64,000 bases of DNA from Sphingomonadaceae bacterium (GCA_021732525.1 JAKFUU010000019.1:1-64000), one strand, 5' to 3'. Shown: positions 48,558-58,266, counted from the stretch's first letter. Made by a program: numbers and translations. The notes: generated from the letters alone by a model not told the origin.

Positions 48558-48594
48558 AAAAATGCCGAATGACCCGCGCGCATCCGGCATTTTT
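48558..48594 (-). terminator. Rho-independent terminator
   Basis: On the minus strand AAAAATGCCG, a 17-base loop region, then CGGCATTTTTT. It lies about 50 bases past the stop of the gene ending at 48644 and upstream of alaS, isolating the two. Confidence 0.8.
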
Positions 48595-48643
48595 ATATGT
48601 GACAATGAAGGCGAAGCCCTCGGCGCGACCCTCGGTTAAATCT

Positions 48644-49444
48644 TTACCTGATGCCGAAATCAAACACCCGGAAGGTGGCGTTGTTTCCAGAGCCGACGAT
48701 GCCCGATACAAAGCCATATTCCCCTGGCTTCAATGCCGTAACGGGTGATACCTTATAGGTGCCCGGTGCTATCTGCTCCGACGTAAAGTCAATCTGATCT
48801 TTGTCACGCAATCCCGTTTTTGCACCGCCGATGCTGGCGCTGCCAATGACGGCTTCGCGCTTGTCCTTTTTGGTTTCAAAATTGATCAGCGAAAATTCAT
48901 TAGGCGATGTAACGGAGCCGCCGGCTGCACCCAAACCTTGTGCCGTCTGATCGAAATAAAAATAAAATACGGGATTTTTTCCGGTGGCGACAACCGTCGC
49001 ACTCGGCCCGTTTACCGCAGCTTTAACCTTGAGTGAGGCCAGACCCCCCGTCAAAGCATAGCCAAACAAACCCGATGTGCGCGCTTGCCGGGTGGTGGTC
49101 GATTCGATCCGCGTCATTTTCTCAGGACCGCTTAAATAAATGCCCGACGGATGCAGGACCAACGGATCGGGCGAATCGAGCGACATAGGAACCTCCGCCT
49201 TCACCGAAGACGCCGTAATCATAGCCGCCAACACCGCGCCCGAAACGCCCTTTTCCTTCAGCGCGATGACGGACGCTGTCGACAAGTCATAATTTCCCGG
49301 CGTTGTTTTTATCTTAGCGACAACAACCTCATCGCCAAGACCTGCAGCAATGAGCGCAAGCACCGAATCATTGTTCAATGTCTCCGCGCTCACTGGCGTA
49401 GCACCAAAAATCGCCAAAATGGCGATCACATTTCTGATTTTCAT
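48644..49444 (-). CDS. Secreted protein of unknown function
   Basis: The 266-residue product has a signal peptide (MKIRNVIAILAIFGATPVSA). Residues about 22-80 follow a pattern of the type N-D-S-V-L-x-L-x-x-x-G-L then VVVAKIKTTPGNYDLSTASV and LKEKGVSGAVLAAMI, which occurs in other exported proteins with two short helical repeats. The remaining 180 residues are beta-rich and include KNPVFYFYFDQ and LKPGEYGFVSG. I cannot name a family with confidence. ATG 49444 is preceded by GGGGAAAA; the frame is open to 49504. Divergent from another secreted protein with 84 bp between, in AT-richer DNA than the neighbours. Confidence 0.7.
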   Translation of the reverse strand: MKIRNVIAILAIFGATPVSAETLNNDSVLALIAAGLGDEVVVAKIKTTPGNYDLSTASVIALKEKGVSGAVLAAMITASSVKAEVPMSLDSPDPLVLHPSGIYLSGPEKMTRIESTTTRQARTSGLFGYALTGGLASLKVKAAVNGPSATVVATGKNPVFYFYFDQTAQGLGAAGGSVTSPNEFSLINFETKKDKREAVIGSASIGGAKTGLRDKDQIDFTSEQIAPGTYKVSPVTALKPGEYGFVSGIVGSGNNATFRVFDFGIR

Positions 49445-49528
49445 AAATTTTCCCCGATTAAAACGCACTAGCTCTTTGATAAATAAAAACCTAAAAGCAA
49501 ACAAGCTTTTTGTTTTGGAGAGTCATAG

Positions 49529-50146
49529 ATGAATTTGAGATTCCTATTGTTGATCCTTACGGTAACGATTCTATTTTCATCTGTATTCGGTAAGGTGTCC
49601 GCGCAAGATACGCGCGCTGTTGTAGATATATCCAATGTAGATAGCCAAATAATGAAGCGCATCACACTTCCAGCAGCCACTCCTATTATATTTTCAATGG
49701 ATAAGACCCTCGCCACTGATAAGCGGGAGAAAATAGAGGGAGAAAAACGCGACAAAAGGAAAGAGCGCTTCACCAATCGCGGTGAAATATTTTACATGAG
49801 CGTTGTCGACGATGTTTCAATTGACGGAGCAATCATTATTCCGCGGGGATCGCGAGGGGTTGGAGAAATATTGTCGGTCACCGGGCGCGGAGGTTTTGGC
49901 AAGTCAGGAAAAATCGAAGTTAAGCTAAATTTTGTTGAAGTTCGTGGCAAACGATATGAAATGGAAGGCGCTCACCTACAAAAAGGCAAGGGACAAGGCA
50001 ATTTAGCGGCTGCTGGCGTTATCCTCGCTGGCCCGGTTGCGGGAATTTTCATAAAGGGGGAAGAAGCGGACATACCCGCAGGAACGCGATTAACCTTCCG
50101 CACCAAAGACGACATTATTTTGGAATCAGACGAAATAGGTCAATAA
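49529..50146 (+). CDS. Secreted protein of unknown function
   Basis: The 205-residue product has a signal peptide (about residues 1-25, cleavage near VSA-QDT). The mature part has a charged segment (KREKIEGEKRDKRKERF) and a beta-rich region where IPRGSRGVGEILSV is followed by GGFGKSGKIEVKLNFVEVRG and, near the end, IPAGTRLTFRTKDDI. This outline is found in exported beta-barrel-like proteins I cannot name. GGAGAG precedes the ATG. Its codons are clearly AT-richer than those of the neighbouring core genes, a sign of possible transfer. Shares a promoter region with the divergent 48644-49444 gene. Confidence 0.7.
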   Translation: MNLRFLLLILTVTILFSSVFGKVSAQDTRAVVDISNVDSQIMKRITLPAATPIIFSMDKTLATDKREKIEGEKRDKRKERFTNRGEIFYMSVVDDVSIDGAIIIPRGSRGVGEILSVTGRGGFGKSGKIEVKLNFVEVRGKRYEMEGAHLQKGKGQGNLAAAGVILAGPVAGIFIKGEEADIPAGTRLTFRTKDDIILESDEIGQ

Positions 50147-50214
50147 ATTCTCTTGGAGGAATATATTCTGTTTCTTGAACCATCTGGTTTTTGATAGAAT
50201 GATTTCGGTCGAAT

Positions 50215-50254
50215 AAAAGCCCGATCTGACCTGCCGGACACCTTCCGGGCTTTT
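50215..50254. terminator. Bidirectional terminator
   Basis: AAAAGCCCG (50215-50223) pairs with CGGGCTTTT (50246-50254) around a 22-base loop. It lies between two converging genes and can serve both. Confidence 0.7.
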
Positions 50255-50305
50255 CCGTCCTAAGATTTCCTCCGATTCAACATTTCCACCTTACTCAAAA
50301 GGATA

Positions 50306-50932
50306 TTATGCATAGGCATAGGCCCCTCCCTTTTTAAGCGCGGCCTGATAGCTAGGCATCGCGTGGACCATCTTAACGAAGGCAGTTAATTTTGGCATTT
50401 TTGCGTCAAAACCTTGCGCGACCGCGATTTCAGCGGGGAAAATCAACATAATATCGGCGCCGGTTAGACCTCCGCCGACGAAAAAGCCCGATGGTTCAAT
50501 GCTATCTTCCATATATTGAAAATGCGATTCGAGCTGCTGATTAATCCGCGGATGTAGCGGCACAGCTGCATCGCCAAGACGCGCAGTATAGAGCCGCAGC
50601 AATATCGGCGTCATCGCCGACCCTTCGGCAAAATGCAGCCATTGCAAATAACGGACATGGCTTTCGGTGCCTCTAGCCGGCACCAAATGCGCGCCCCCAT
50701 GCCGTTCGCACAAATATTCAACAATGGCAGCGGATTCGGCGACCACAAAATTATCATCGTCAATGACCGGAGATTTACCCAACGGATGCACAGCGAGCAG
50801 CGATGGCGGCGCAAGATTAGTTGCCGCATCGCGTTGATGGTGGACGATTTCGTAAGCAACGCCGAGTTCTTCCAAGAGCCATAGGATGCGTTGCGACCGG
50901 CTATTGTTGAGATGGTGAATCTTGAGTGTCAT
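50306..50932 (-). CDS. Glutathione S-transferase family protein
   Basis: The 208-residue product has the thioredoxin-like N-domain (LKIHHLNNSRSQRILWLLEE with the catalytic Ser/Arg region, PLGKSPVIDDDNFVVAESAA with the cis-Pro and Glu-Ser glutathione contact) and an all-helical C-domain. Substrate unknown. ATG 50932 is preferred because GGAG lies ten bases upstream and it matches the family start; ATG 50950 is in frame. Confidence 0.88.
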   Translation of the reverse strand: MTLKIHHLNNSRSQRILWLLEELGVAYEIVHHQRDAATNLAPPSLLAVHPLGKSPVIDDDNFVVAESAAIVEYLCERHGGAHLVPARGTESHVRYLQWLHFAEGSAMTPILLRLYTARLGDAAVPLHPRINQQLESHFQYMEDSIEPSGFFVGGGLTGADIMLIFPAEIAVAQGFDAKMPKLTAFVKMVHAMPSYQAALKKGGAYAYA

Positions 50933-51385
50933 TTTTAATTTCTCCGTCATTTGACGATGATCCTAGACCTTGTTCTCTTTTGATGGAATCAAAATGGCGC
51001 TCAAGATTTTTGTCTTACCGTGATTTCGCAAGCGGCAGATGATTCCATCTGACTGGAAATGTCTCTAAATCGCCAAATCGCCAATCGGCATGCCGCAAGC
51101 GCGCCAAACATTCCAATTTTCTTTCCCACCATTCCTTACCCCTTCCCCCTCAAATGAATAAGGCCCGCCCCGGGGTGGGGTCGAGGCGGGCCGTGGTGCG
51201 GGTTCCCAAACGAGGGAACGCACCAAACTCCTTTGGGGAAAGGAGCATTTGAAATATCGGCCAATTTGCAGCCACCCGGAACCACCCAGCCACGCGCCGG
51301 ACCGTGTGGCCCGGAATAACCGGCCTTAAACTGTAGCATCGCAGCACCAAGCTTTTACGTTTCTACCCCGTTTTATGTGTGCGCT
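50933..51385. other. Gene-poor region between GST and recA
   Basis: About 450 bp without a convincing gene. Next to the GST it has a perfect 7-bp hairpin TTTTGAT/ATCAAAA (50978-50994) and a related AT-rich hairpin around 51040. Next to recA it holds a cluster of four strong hairpins (51162-51325), listed separately. Open frames of 60-70 codons cross the cluster but are Gly/Pro-rich and look like by-products of the palindromes. Confidence 0.5.
51157..51345 (-). ncRNA. Candidate structured RNA or 3'-UTR downstream of recA
   Basis: Four stems in a row: GGCC(C)GG/CCGGCC at 51308-51325; CTCCTTT/AAAGGAG around a GGGG loop at 51228-51245; GGTGCG plus TTCCC with GGGAA plus CGCACC at 51195-51224; and GGCCCGCC/GGCGGGCC at 51162-51192, the last followed on the minus strand by TTATT and so possibly a terminator. 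It directly follows recA, so it may be a processed recA 3'-UTR or an independent small RNA. It does not match the tmRNA, SRP or RNase P signatures I know. Confidence 0.35.
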
Positions 51386-52483
51386 TTATTCAGGGAGGAA
51401 ATCCGTTTCGCTATCGGGTTCGGCATCGGGAGCAGCGAGCATTTCCTCAGCGACTTCTTCGGTTTTTCCGCGGATAGCGGTTTCCAATTTCGTCGCCATT
51501 TCGGGATTATCAAGCAGCCATTGTTTGCTATTTTCGCGCCCTTGCCCAATGCGGATCGAATCATAGCTGAACCAGCTTCCCGATTTTTCAACCAGCCCTG
51601 CTTTCACGCCAATATCTAGCAATTCGCCGGTTTTAGATATCCCCTGCCCATACATGATATCAAATTCGACTTGCTTAAATGGCGGCGCGACTTTATTTTT
51701 GACCACTTTCACCCGCGTTGCATTACCCACGATTTCTTCACGGTCCTTCACTTGGCCGATCCGGCGAATATCGAGCCGAACCGATGCGTAGAATTTCAGG
51801 GCATTGCCGCCCGTCGTTGTTTCGGGCGAACCATACATCACGCCAATTTTCATCCGAATCTGATTGATGAAAATCACCATGCAGTTTGATCGGCTGATCG
51901 ATCCGGTAATCTTGCGTAAAGCCTGGCTCATCAAGCGGGCTTGCAAGCCGACATGCGTATCACCCATCTCGCCTTCAATTTCGGCGCGCGGCACCAAGGC
52001 CGCCACCGAATCGATCACCAAAATATCAACCGCATTGGAACGCACCAATGTGTCGGCAATTTCGAGCGCTTGTTCGCCAGTATCGGGCTGCGACACGATC
52101 AGATTATCGATATCAACGCCCAGTTTTTTGGCATAGCCCGGATCAAGCGCATGTTCGGCGTCGATAAAGGCCGCGGTACCGCCCAATTTTTGCGCTTCGG
52201 CAATCACATGCAAAGTCAGCGTTGTTTTGCCCGAGCTTTCCGGCCCGTAAATTTCAATCACACGGCCCTTTGGCAAACCGCCAATACCAAGGGCGATATC
52301 CAACCCCAACGAACCCGTTGAAATGGCATCAATGCTCACCGCTTCGCGGCTGCCCAGCTTCATCGCAGAGCCTTTACCAAATGCGCGGTCAATTTGTGCC
52401 AGCGCGGCTTCCAATGCCTTTTCGCGGTCCGAATCCTTCATCGCCTGTTTTCCCGTTTCTATCACTTTGAGACTTGCTGCCAT
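51386..52483 (-). CDS. recA: Recombinase A
   Basis: DNA strand exchange and SOS activation. The 365-residue product has Walker [10 protein letters not shown] (80-88), [19 protein letters not shown] for loop 1 and [17 protein letters not shown]. The C-terminus is acidic (EEVAEEML ... DSETDFLPE), as usual. ATG 52483 has TAGGAGAAAACCA upstream; a longer frame to 52573 runs through the promoter. Control by LexA is indicated by an SOS box at 52557-52571. Confidence 0.98.
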   Translation of the reverse strand: MAASLKVIETGKQAMKDSDREKALEAALAQIDRAFGKGSAMKLGSREAVSIDAISTGSLGLDIALGIGGLPKGRVIEIYGPESSGKTTLTLHVIAEAQKLGGTAAFIDAEHALDPGYAKKLGVDIDNLIVSQPDTGEQALEIADTLVRSNAVDILVIDSVAALVPRAEIEGEMGDTHVGLQARLMSQALRKITGSISRSNCMVIFINQIRMKIGVMYGSPETTTGGNALKFYASVRLDIRRIGQVKDREEIVGNATRVKVVKNKVAPPFKQVEFDIMYGQGISKTGELLDIGVKAGLVEKSGSWFSYDSIRIGQGRENSKQWLLDNPEMATKLETAIRGKTEEVAEEMLAAPDAEPDSETDFLPE

Positions 52484-52556
52484 TGGTTTTCTCCTAAGCT
52501 GACGATCCGGCCCACCCGACCCGCCGATAAGAGTTTGTATATGATTTGTTCCAAAA

Positions 52557-52571
52557 GAACAAGAGCGGAAC
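52557..52571. promoter_or_regulatory. SOS box (LexA operator) of recA
   Basis: GAACAAGAGCGGAAC is GAAC-N7-GAAC, i.e. GTTC-N7-GTTC when read toward recA, the direct-repeat LexA site known from alphaproteobacteria. It lies about 75 bp upstream of the recA start codon. A GTTC just before it (52549) also makes a small palindrome with the first GAAC. Confidence 0.88.
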
Positions 52572-52593
52572 AAATATTTTATTTCGTTTTAAA

Positions 52594-55008
52594 TCAATTA
52601 CCTTCAGATAAGAGCGCATCCCGCACCGCTTCCGATATCTGTTGAACCGAAAATGGCTTAGGCAAGAAGAACACATTATCGAGATTGATCGATTCGCGCA
52701 GCTGCTCCTCGGCATAACCCGACATGAATAATATCCGCACATCGCCGTAAAGCGAGCGCAATTGGCGCGCCATCGCCGGCCCATCAAGGTTGGGCATGAC
52801 CACGTCCGATACAATCAGATCATAGCGCTTGCCGGATTTGAACAGGTCCAATCCTTCCTCGCCATCGCGCGCGGTTTCCACGACATAACCTTGGCGCACC
52901 AAGGCGCGTTCGGCAACCGCGCGAACCATATCTTCATCTTCCACCAACAAAACCCGGCCGCTGCCCCAAAGATCACGCGGTTTTTCAGCGATGCGTTTTG
53001 CGGGGGCTTCATCAGGCGCAGGCGCGCCGACATGGACCGGCAGATATATTTTGAACACCGTCCCCTTGCCAAGCTCCGAGTCGGCAAAGATAAACCCCCC
53101 CGATTGCTTGACGATTCCATATACCGTCGAAAGACCAAGCCCGGTCCCCTTGCCCACTTCTTTCGTGGTGAAGAAAGGTTCGAATATCTTGCCCAGATTT
53201 TCCTTCGATATCCCGGCGCCGCTGTCGCTGACCGCCAACAGCACATAGTCGCCAATGGGCAAAATATCGCTGCGCATCGCCCGCACGTCATTTTGGGTGA
53301 CGGGCCGTGTTTCGATATGCAGCACGCCCCCGCCCGGCATGGCATCGCGGGCATTGACGCCCAAATTGATAATCACTTGTTCCAACTGCCCCGGATCGGC
53401 GCGCACTTGGCCGCTACCGCGTCCATGCTGCACCTCCAGCCGCACTTTCTCACCCAGTAGTCTTTTGAGCAAATTGGAAACTTCGGCGACCACATCGGGA
53501 AGTTGCAAAATTTGCGGCCGCAATGTTTGCTGCCGAGAAAAGGCGAGCAATTGCCGCGTCAGGCTCGCGGCGCGGTTTGAATTATTCTTAATCTGTTGAA
53601 TGTCATCATAATCGCTATCGCCCGGCTGATGCCGCAGCATCATCAAGTCGCAATAGCCGATAATCGCGGTGAGGATATTATTGAAATCATGCGCCACGCC
53701 GCCCGCAAGCTGACCAATTGCTTGCATTTTCGTCGCCTGCGCCACCTGCCGTTTGAGCTTGGTTTCTTCGCTATCATCCTTCAACCCGATGAGCACCGCT
53801 GCATCGCCCAATCCGCGCACACCCGCGATCGACAATGCGATCACCTCATCCGGCCGATCCTTTAACCGCACCGCGATATCGCCAGACATCGCCTGACCGC
53901 TGGCATAGCGGCGGATGCTTTCGGACACGGCCGCCTTGTCTTCCTTAATCACCAGATCGCCGGGATAAGGCGGCAATGTGTCGGCCGGCATATCGACCAC
54001 ACGCGCAAAACTGTCATTCGCAAATAGGAACCGGCCGTCGCGGTCAACCAATGCGAGGCCCAGCGGGAGTGTGGCAAGCAGCTGCTCCACATGGCCCAGC
54101 GCCGACGCACGATCGATCGATAAGCCATCATCATCAACCATAAGCAACAGCGAGGCTCCTTGCTCTCCCTCCGGTGTCAAGGGAATATGCAACAAGCGAA
54201 CAGGTGCCCCCTTGCGGCCTTCGCGTTCAAATAAAATCTGGCCCTTTTCGTCCATGCGCATGAAATTTTGAAACTCCCGGCCCACCATATTGTCGGTGTC
54301 GTTACCCGAACCGCGCAGAGCAAAGGCGGCATTGGCCGATCGAATTCGGCCATCCGCGTTAATGCTAACCGCCATCACGCCGGATCTTGCCATAGCATAG
54401 CCAATGCGGCCCGTGATCAACTCGGCCGCGCGCGCTTCCAAATCCCGGCGCTCGGCGAGTTGGAACCGCCACAATAGATATTCATCGCCGCTTCCCGACC
54501 GAATGGCTCGGACGCTATATTCACCTCCGGCATGCATCCACCCATCGATCTGCGCATCCCCGTCGCGCCAGGCTGCTCTGGCAAGGCCAATAAGCGCTTC
54601 GTGGGCAGCGGCATCCACATTAATATCGGGCGGCGCCTTAAAACCCTCGAACCATTTGTTAAATTGATCATTCGCACAAACCAGTCGCCCTGCTCGGTCG
54701 CTAACCGCCACCGCAGCATTCGCCAGGTCGGCTATCGTCCGCGTAATCGACCAATCGGGCGGCGATGCGCCGTCCAGAGCTTTTGCAGGCCTGACGCGGC
54801 GGAAATAATCGACCAACGCCCAAAGCGTGATCTGGCCCGCGCTGAAAGCGCCGATTAAGATCACATTGCGGGTGGCAAACCAAAGGACCATCAGGGAAAG
54901 CAGCATGAACCCGGCCAACATCAGCCGAAGGTTACGCTTCACCGCAGCATCGTCCGGGTCTCCTCCGGCAAAAAATGGAGTTTGCGAAGGAGGAGAAATA
55001 CCGGCCAA
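52594..55008 (-). CDS. cckA: Cell-cycle hybrid histidine kinase CckA
   Basis: Hybrid kinase/phosphatase that feeds phosphate to CtrA through ChpT in alphaproteobacteria. The 804-residue product has two N-terminal membrane segments (about 27-70), at least two PAS-like regions, the dimerisation/phosphorylation helix with GGVAHDFNNIL and H440, an HATPase domain (NLGVNARDAMPGGG, SDSGAGIS, KGTGLGLSTVYG) and a C-terminal receiver domain with D735 (VSDVVMPNLDG). It ends 20 bases before the SOS box of recA, with about 110 bp to the recA start. Confidence 0.93.
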   Translation of the reverse strand: MAGISPPSQTPFFAGGDPDDAAVKRNLRLMLAGFMLLSLMVLWFATRNVILIGAFSAGQITLWALVDYFRRVRPAKALDGASPPDWSITRTIADLANAAVAVSDRAGRLVCANDQFNKWFEGFKAPPDINVDAAAHEALIGLARAAWRDGDAQIDGWMHAGGEYSVRAIRSGSGDEYLLWRFQLAERRDLEARAAELITGRIGYAMARSGVMAVSINADGRIRSANAAFALRGSGNDTDNMVGREFQNFMRMDEKGQILFEREGRKGAPVRLLHIPLTPEGEQGASLLLMVDDDGLSIDRASALGHVEQLLATLPLGLALVDRDGRFLFANDSFARVVDMPADTLPPYPGDLVIKEDKAAVSESIRRYASGQAMSGDIAVRLKDRPDEVIALSIAGVRGLGDAAVLIGLKDDSEETKLKRQVAQATKMQAIGQLAGGVAHDFNNILTAIIGYCDLMMLRHQPGDSDYDDIQQIKNNSNRAASLTRQLLAFSRQQTLRPQILQLPDVVAEVSNLLKRLLGEKVRLEVQHGRGSGQVRADPGQLEQVIINLGVNARDAMPGGGVLHIETRPVTQNDVRAMRSDILPIGDYVLLAVSDSGAGISKENLGKIFEPFFTTKEVGKGTGLGLSTVYGIVKQSGGFIFADSELGKGTVFKIYLPVHVGAPAPDEAPAKRIAEKPRDLWGSGRVLLVEDEDMVRAVAERALVRQGYVVETARDGEEGLDLFKSGKRYDLIVSDVVMPNLDGPAMARQLRSLYGDVRILFMSGYAEEQLRESINLDNVFFLPKPFSVQQISEAVRDALLSEGN

Positions 55009-55047
55009 TTTTGTTCCTTATGGGTCATCGCCCCATACGAAACAAGG

Positions 55048-57120
55048 CTACCAAATGCGCACACGTTCGTCCGGGTTCAGATATAATTTGCTGTCCTTAC
55101 CCGGATTGAACGCATCATACCATTTGTCAAGGTTGCGCACGACCCATGTGCGCTGTTCCGACGGGCTATGCGAATCGGTGAGCAGCCGTTGACGCAAAGC
55201 CGCCTCGCGATATTTGCGCCGCCAAACCTGTGCCCAGCTTAGGAAAAAGCGCTGATCACCGGTCATCCCATCGATCACCGGTGCTTCTTTGCCGCCCAGC
55301 GAAGCTTTATACGCATCATAGGCAACGGTCAGGCCCGCCAAATCGCCGATATTTTCGCCCAGCGTAAATTCACCCTTCACAAAGGCGCCGGGAAAAATCT
55401 CATATTTGTCATATTGCGCGATCAACGCCTTGCCGGCCTTTTCAAATGCGGCGACATCGCTTTTGGTCCACCAATCGGACAGGCGGCCATTCTCATCATA
55501 TTTTGCGCCTTGATCGTCAAAATGATGGCTGATTTCATGGCCAATCACCGCGCCGATGCCGCCATAATTAACGGCTGCATCTGCTTTCGGATCGAAGAAA
55601 GGCGGCTGCAATATTGCCGCAGGAAAGACAATCTCGTTAAAGCCGAAATTGGCATAGGCATTCACCGTTTGCGGCAACATGCCCCATTCCCACCGGCGCA
55701 GCGGCGCGCCCAGCTTGCTCAAATTATCGTCATAATCAAAATTATTGGATCGGATCATATTGCCAAATAAGTCATCGCGGCGCACGGCCAAACCCGAATA
55801 ATCGCGCCAACGGTCCGGATAGCCAATTTTGGTGGTAAAATTGGCCAGCTTGGTCCGCGCCTTGGCTTTGGTTTGCGGCTGCATCCAGGGCAAACCGTCG
55901 ATCCGCCGGCCCATCGCGGCGAGCACATTCTTCACCAGAATATCCATTGCCGTCTTGGTTTCGGCGGGAAAATGCCGCGCGGCATAGCTTTTGCCAACAT
56001 CCTCGCCCACCGCGCCTTCGGTAAAGGCCACCGCGCGTTTCCAACGCTCTTCGCGCTGCGGCGTGCCGCTCAGCTTGGTGCCGTAAAAGGCAAAATTGGC
56101 ATCGGCGACCTTATTGGGCAGCACATCGGCAAAGCTGCGCAGGCTGGCCACAATCATCTGATCCTTCAACACGCTCAGATCAACATCGGCGGCAAGTTTG
56201 GCGATGGCTTTAATGGCGCTCGGCTGCGCCACAATCACATTATCGATCTTCGGGCTGACGGCTTTCAAGATGGCCGTCATATCCAGCCCCCAAGCGAGCG
56301 CATCAAGCGCTGCCACTGTCATTTTATTGTAAGTTTTGGTGGAATCGGACGAATCTTCGCGGGTCCATTGCACCTGCGCAATCGAGGTTTCAAATTCGAA
56401 AATAGCATCGGCGCGCGCCGCCGCATTATCTTCGCCAGCCAATTCTAACATCGAAGCCAGATAGCCCTTATAAGCGGTTCGAATATCCTGAAATTTCTCA
56501 TTATCAAGCAAATACATATCCCGATCAGGCAGACCCGTTCCGCCTTGAAAGATATTGAAAATATAGCTTTCGGGGTCTTTATCATCCTGACCCACAAAAC
56601 CGCCGAACAGGCCGCGCACGCCATTGCGGGCCGCAACCGGAATCAATTGCTGAAAGGCAATTTTATTTTGCGCCGCGCGAATTTGATCAAGCCATGGGTT
56701 AACCGGTGTCAAGCCCAGTCGCTCCACCTGCGCTTCGTTCAAATAGCTGTCATAAACCGCCCCCGCCTTGCTGGTTTCCAAGTTGCGCTCTTCATCGAGC
56801 ACTTTGCGCACCCGTTCGTTGGAAAGATCGGCCAACTGCGTGAACATGCCATAATTGGATTTATCCGCCGGAATCTCGGTGTTATCCAGCCATTTGCCAT
56901 TGGCGAAGCGGAAGAAATTATCACCCGGCGCGGCGCTAGCATCCATCCCGGCGGCGTCAAAGCCATAGCTGCCCAGCGCAGGGCCATCTTTGGCCGCAGC
57001 GCTATTGGCGGCAACCTCCGCGCCTTCGACAGCTCCCGATTCTTCCTGCGCCATAACGGGCGATGCCAACGCAAATAAGGAGGCCGAAGCAGCCAATAAG
57101 AATTTATGCTTGAGTTTCAT
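55048..57120 (-). CDS. Secreted M13-family metallopeptidase
   Basis: Neprilysin/PepO-like zinc endopeptidase. The 690-residue product has a signal peptide (KLKHKFLLAASASLFALASP), the zinc motif HEISHHF with H528, E529 and H532, the third ligand in GENIGDLAGL, NAYANFGFNEIVFPAAIL for substrate binding and the C-terminal RVW-like end (VRIW). ATG 57120 is preceded by GGGGAG; the frame is open to 57189. Likely periplasmic or surface-located. Confidence 0.93.
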   Translation of the reverse strand: MKLKHKFLLAASASLFALASPVMAQEESGAVEGAEVAANSAAAKDGPALGSYGFDAAGMDASAAPGDNFFRFANGKWLDNTEIPADKSNYGMFTQLADLSNERVRKVLDEERNLETSKAGAVYDSYLNEAQVERLGLTPVNPWLDQIRAAQNKIAFQQLIPVAARNGVRGLFGGFVGQDDKDPESYIFNIFQGGTGLPDRDMYLLDNEKFQDIRTAYKGYLASMLELAGEDNAAARADAIFEFETSIAQVQWTREDSSDSTKTYNKMTVAALDALAWGLDMTAILKAVSPKIDNVIVAQPSAIKAIAKLAADVDLSVLKDQMIVASLRSFADVLPNKVADANFAFYGTKLSGTPQREERWKRAVAFTEGAVGEDVGKSYAARHFPAETKTAMDILVKNVLAAMGRRIDGLPWMQPQTKAKARTKLANFTTKIGYPDRWRDYSGLAVRRDDLFGNMIRSNNFDYDDNLSKLGAPLRRWEWGMLPQTVNAYANFGFNEIVFPAAILQPPFFDPKADAAVNYGGIGAVIGHEISHHFDDQGAKYDENGRLSDWWTKSDVAAFEKAGKALIAQYDKYEIFPGAFVKGEFTLGENIGDLAGLTVAYDAYKASLGGKEAPVIDGMTGDQRFFLSWAQVWRRKYREAALRQRLLTDSHSPSEQRTWVVRNLDKWYDAFNPGKDSKLYLNPDERVRIW

Positions 57121-57210
57121 TTTTCTACTCCCCAGAAAATATGGACCAGCGATCAGCACTCGATCCTTAATGGCAGACACGCTAATCAAAACGAGCGCGC
57201 CGTTTAGCCA

Positions 57211-57792
57211 TTATCCACGAGCGTCAACTGGCTTCGACCGACGACGCCATTTGCTCATAATCCGCCAACGCCAAAAAGCCGCTGCGAGGATATAGCCAAC
57301 AATCGCGCTCATAACCGAGATTGCAAATAAGCCGAAGAGCAGCGCCGGGGCGGCATCCGACAACAGCCAAGCGCTCCATTCCGAAAAGCCTGCATTGCTG
57401 TTGATCAGCGATTGAAAACGCGCCACGTCGGCATGCAACCCCAACATCCAATTGCCGACAAAAACCGAGCTGGCCAGAATGAACGGCGTTGTCGCGGGCA
57501 TCGACAGAAATGTCATCGCCGCGCCGACCGGAATATTCGCCCGCACCGGCAGCGCGAGTAAGGCAACGCCCGCTATCTGAATACCGGGGATCAGCAGGAA
57601 TATCCCCACCAGCAGGCCCAGCGCAACCCCGCGCGGCACCGAACGGCGGGTGAAACGCCATAAAGCCGGGTGGAATATCCGATGCGCGAATGGTTTCAAA
57701 AAGCCGATCTTTTCAAAGCTTTCGCGCGTAGGCATATTGCGTTCCAGCCAAGATGGCGGCTTGTCCGCTTTTGACTTTCTAACCTCTGTCAC
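57211..57792 (-). CDS. DUF2062 membrane protein
   Basis: The 193-residue product has a basic N-terminal part, then at least three membrane segments ([60 protein letters not shown]) matching DUF2062. Function unknown. It overlaps the end of smpB by 14 bases, which suggests co-transcription with dapA and smpB. Confidence 0.85.
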   Translation of the reverse strand: MTEVRKSKADKPPSWLERNMPTRESFEKIGFLKPFAHRIFHPALWRFTRRSVPRGVALGLLVGIFLLIPGIQIAGVALLALPVRANIPVGAAMTFLSMPATTPFILASSVFVGNWMLGLHADVARFQSLINSNAGFSEWSAWLLSDAAPALLFGLFAISVMSAIVGYILAAAFWRWRIMSKWRRRSKPVDARG

Positions 57793-58261
57793 GCAACAAC
57801 CGTCCTTGTTCCCGTTTCCAATCGCGCTCCTTTTCGGTCGCGCGTTTATCCGGGGCCCTTTTGCCCTTGGCGAGCGCGAGTTCCACCTTTGCCCGGCCCC
57901 GCCCGTTAAAATAAATCGACAGCGGCACCAGCGTCATGCCCTTGCGCATGACCGCGCCATACATTTTACTAATCTCGCGCGCATTAACGAGCAGTTTACG
58001 CGGGCGTTTGGGTTCGTGATTATAGCGGTTGCCATGGCTGAATTCGGGGATATTCGCATTGATCAGGAATATCTCGCCATCCTTTACCTCGGCATAGCTT
58101 TCGGCAATCGTGCCTTCGCCAAATCGCAGCGACTTTACCTCGGTTCCGGTCAGCGCTATGCCCGCCTCAAATTTCTCTTCGATGAAAAAATCGTAACGCG
58201 CGCGCCGATTTTCGGCGACGGTTTTTACTTTGTCAAAAGCATCGGGTTTGGGACGCACCAT
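57779..58261 (-). CDS. smpB: SsrA-binding protein
   Basis: Delivers tmRNA to stalled ribosomes; tagged products are then degraded by ClpXP, whose genes are also in this window. The 160-residue product has the OB-fold pattern [29 protein letters not shown], and the basic C-terminal tail ([12 protein letters not shown]) that follows the mRNA channel. ATG 58261 gives the usual start, five bases past the dapA stop; 17 further residues are possible upstream. Confidence 0.95.
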   Translation of the reverse strand: MVRPKPDAFDKVKTVAENRRARYDFFIEEKFEAGIALTGTEVKSLRFGEGTIAESYAEVKDGEIFLINANIPEFSHGNRYNHEPKRPRKLLVNAREISKMYGAVMRKGMTLVPLSIYFNGRGRAKVELALAKGKRAPDKRATEKERDWKREQGRLLRDRG

Positions 58262-58266
58262 CGGGA

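Noticed and set aside
51136-51339. 67-codon open frame downstream of recA
   Set aside because: Crosses all four hairpins; the Gly/Pro-rich product looks like translated palindromes and no ribosome site is present.
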